A DNA stretch of 64,000 nucleotides, taken from positions 1 to 64,000 of the forward strand of contig NW_005179024.1 of assembly GCF_000350225.1 (NCBI RefSeq). The letters are read 5' to 3'. The position numbers and the translations under genes were made by a program. Source of the DNA: Chondrus crispus. Its lineage: Eukaryota; Rhodophyta; Florideophyceae; Gigartinales; Gigartinaceae. Below are positions 63,057-64,000 of the stretch, piece after piece; positions within the stretch are counted from its first letter, which is position 1, and each line of letters starts with the position of its first letter. Below the pieces are notes generated by a model. The model saw only the letters and a list, made by a program, of their open reading frames with translations. It made no database searches and was not told the origin of the DNA.

Positions 63057-63860
63057 GGTTGACAAGGATAGTGGGTGTATGGTGAGGAAAACGAAAAACG
63101 TATGCACGATGCTCAGATTTGGAACAAGGAAAGAGGATATAGTCGTACTAAGGTGTGTGTGTGCGTTTGTGCGTGTGTGCGTTTGTGCGTTTGTGCGTGT
63201 GTGTGTATGTGTGTGTGTGTATGTGTGTGTTTATATGCGTTAGTGATCAGTGATCAGTGATCAGTTTCAAGTGATCGGTCCAAGTGACTGGTGCACTGCA
63301 ATCACAAAGTAGTATGGGTATTGAATTGTGATTATAAATTTTGGTGGGAAATGATATCTAGTGTCGCACGGCAACCCTCCCAGGCATGTGATCAGCAGCA
63401 GCTGATCACACGACGCTAACGGAGAGTTAGAACTAATTAAATTATGTAAATATTGCATTTGCGCAGTTTGCAAAAAGTACAGCATGGACACGTATACGTT
63501 TGTCCAAAAATGATGCAAATATGCAGCAGGGTCATGAAGACAAGGGTGTTTCGAGAAGTACGCAAATTTTATACAGCAATGACGATGTCGTACGACACCC
63601 CCTGCCGGCCTGTGATCAGTGGCCACTGATCACAGGACGCAGCCCACCTCACAACCGCCTTTTTCAACGTCCACTTCTCTTAGACAAACACGTATTTATA
63701 AGTGCCGACAATTCGTGTCCGCCCCAGTCACTGAAAAAGCGGCGCTCTCGTACGAGAACAACGCACAGTCACGAATACTGCAGAGAAAACGGGTCTACAA
63801 TATAGAGTATAGGGAAGGAAATCCCAAAAAGATTTAGAGATACTTGTTGACATAAAGAGA
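63057..63860 (-). repeat. Second right-hand inverted-repeat block
   Basis: Reverse complement of about 43590-44440: GTTGACAAGGATAGTGGGTG pairs with the 44.43-kb end, the (GT)n run 63155-63235 pairs with the CA repeat at 44.3 kb, and the block ends with TATAGAGTATAGGGAAGGAA. It overlaps in content with 60330-60650, so the right side carries two nested inverted copies of the left block. Confidence 0.8.
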
Positions 63861-63879
63861 TAGAGAGAAATGGAGATGC

Positions 63880-64000
63880 AGCCAAAGTGCAAATTTTGAA
63901 ATTTGGGAGCTGTGATCAGTTGCCACAGATCGCACGCCAGCGAGGGGTGCCGTCCGTCACCGTCCTTGCTGTAAAATTTGCAATATTTGGGTTGCTAATT
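63880..64000. repeat. TGATCA-palindrome family, partial unit at window end
   Basis: GGGAGCTGTGATCAGTTGCC followed by CGTCCTTGCTGTAAAATTTGCAA, matching the 55.08-kb unit. It runs off the window. Confidence 0.75.

Overview
This is eukaryotic, repeat-dominated DNA. It has TATA boxes and AATAAA signals, no operons, a Ty1/copia retrotransposon, a Crypton-type tyrosine recombinase, pogo/Tigger-like DNA transposons, large satellites, WD40 and SET domains, and mostly intron-free reading frames. I lean towards a red macroalga with compact genes (inference from overall style, low to moderate confidence). Nothing in the window fixes the species.

Layout. 1-8.5 kb: low-complexity DNA, an intact WD40 gene (1880-2863, minus) and a decayed Cys-rich gene (5056-6208). 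8.5-10.3 kb: a Crypton-like tyrosine recombinase. 11.0-20.2 kb: 5.2 tandem copies of a 1.7-1.84 kb unit with two G-rich tracts, perfect hairpins and a short signal-peptide ORF per unit. 20.7-29.3 kb: an acidic/basic nuclear-type protein, TAATCCC-rich DNA, an intact unknown 517-aa gene, an acidic small gene and an RNase II (RNB)-like gene whose catalytic acids look lost. 29.6-37.7 kb: the centre of interest, described below. 38-42.5 kb: a small pogo-like element, an oxygenase relic, a C2H2 gene of transposon type, and minisatellites. 42.6-63.9 kb: inverted-repeat blocks enclosing a second, dead methyltransferase-SET copy, a 552-bp satellite, two broken unknown genes, a complete but decayed copia element (4843 bp, 88-bp LTRs), a MITE and a PrimPol-like primase fragment.

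The best candidate for an undescribed system is at 29.6-37.7 kb. Two divergent long reading frames face each other. Minus strand: a basic/acidic N-terminus, a ParB-like DNA-binding domain, then a 2-oxoglutarate/Fe(II) oxygenase-like domain (H-x-D, distal H, R). Plus strand: a new N-terminal region, a beta-class amino-methyltransferase (DPPYN first, DLFAGTFST later), then a SET domain. The intergenic region carries three 20-bp palindromes (GTATG-N10-CATAC) spaced exactly 64 bp apart. The same motif at 64-bp spacing recurs at the outer ends of the inverted repeats that flank the degenerate second methyltransferase-SET copy, and an oxygenase relic lies on its far side. I infer a mobile, or formerly viral, epigenetic module combining DNA methylation, histone-type methylation, base or protein oxidation and a ParB-type reader.

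Both long frames of the nearer copy are interrupted only by single in-frame stops (TAG 32746, TGA 30778, TAA 36052) with no frameshifts. They are therefore either very recently inactivated or read through. Paralogue comparison argues against an intron at the TAA.
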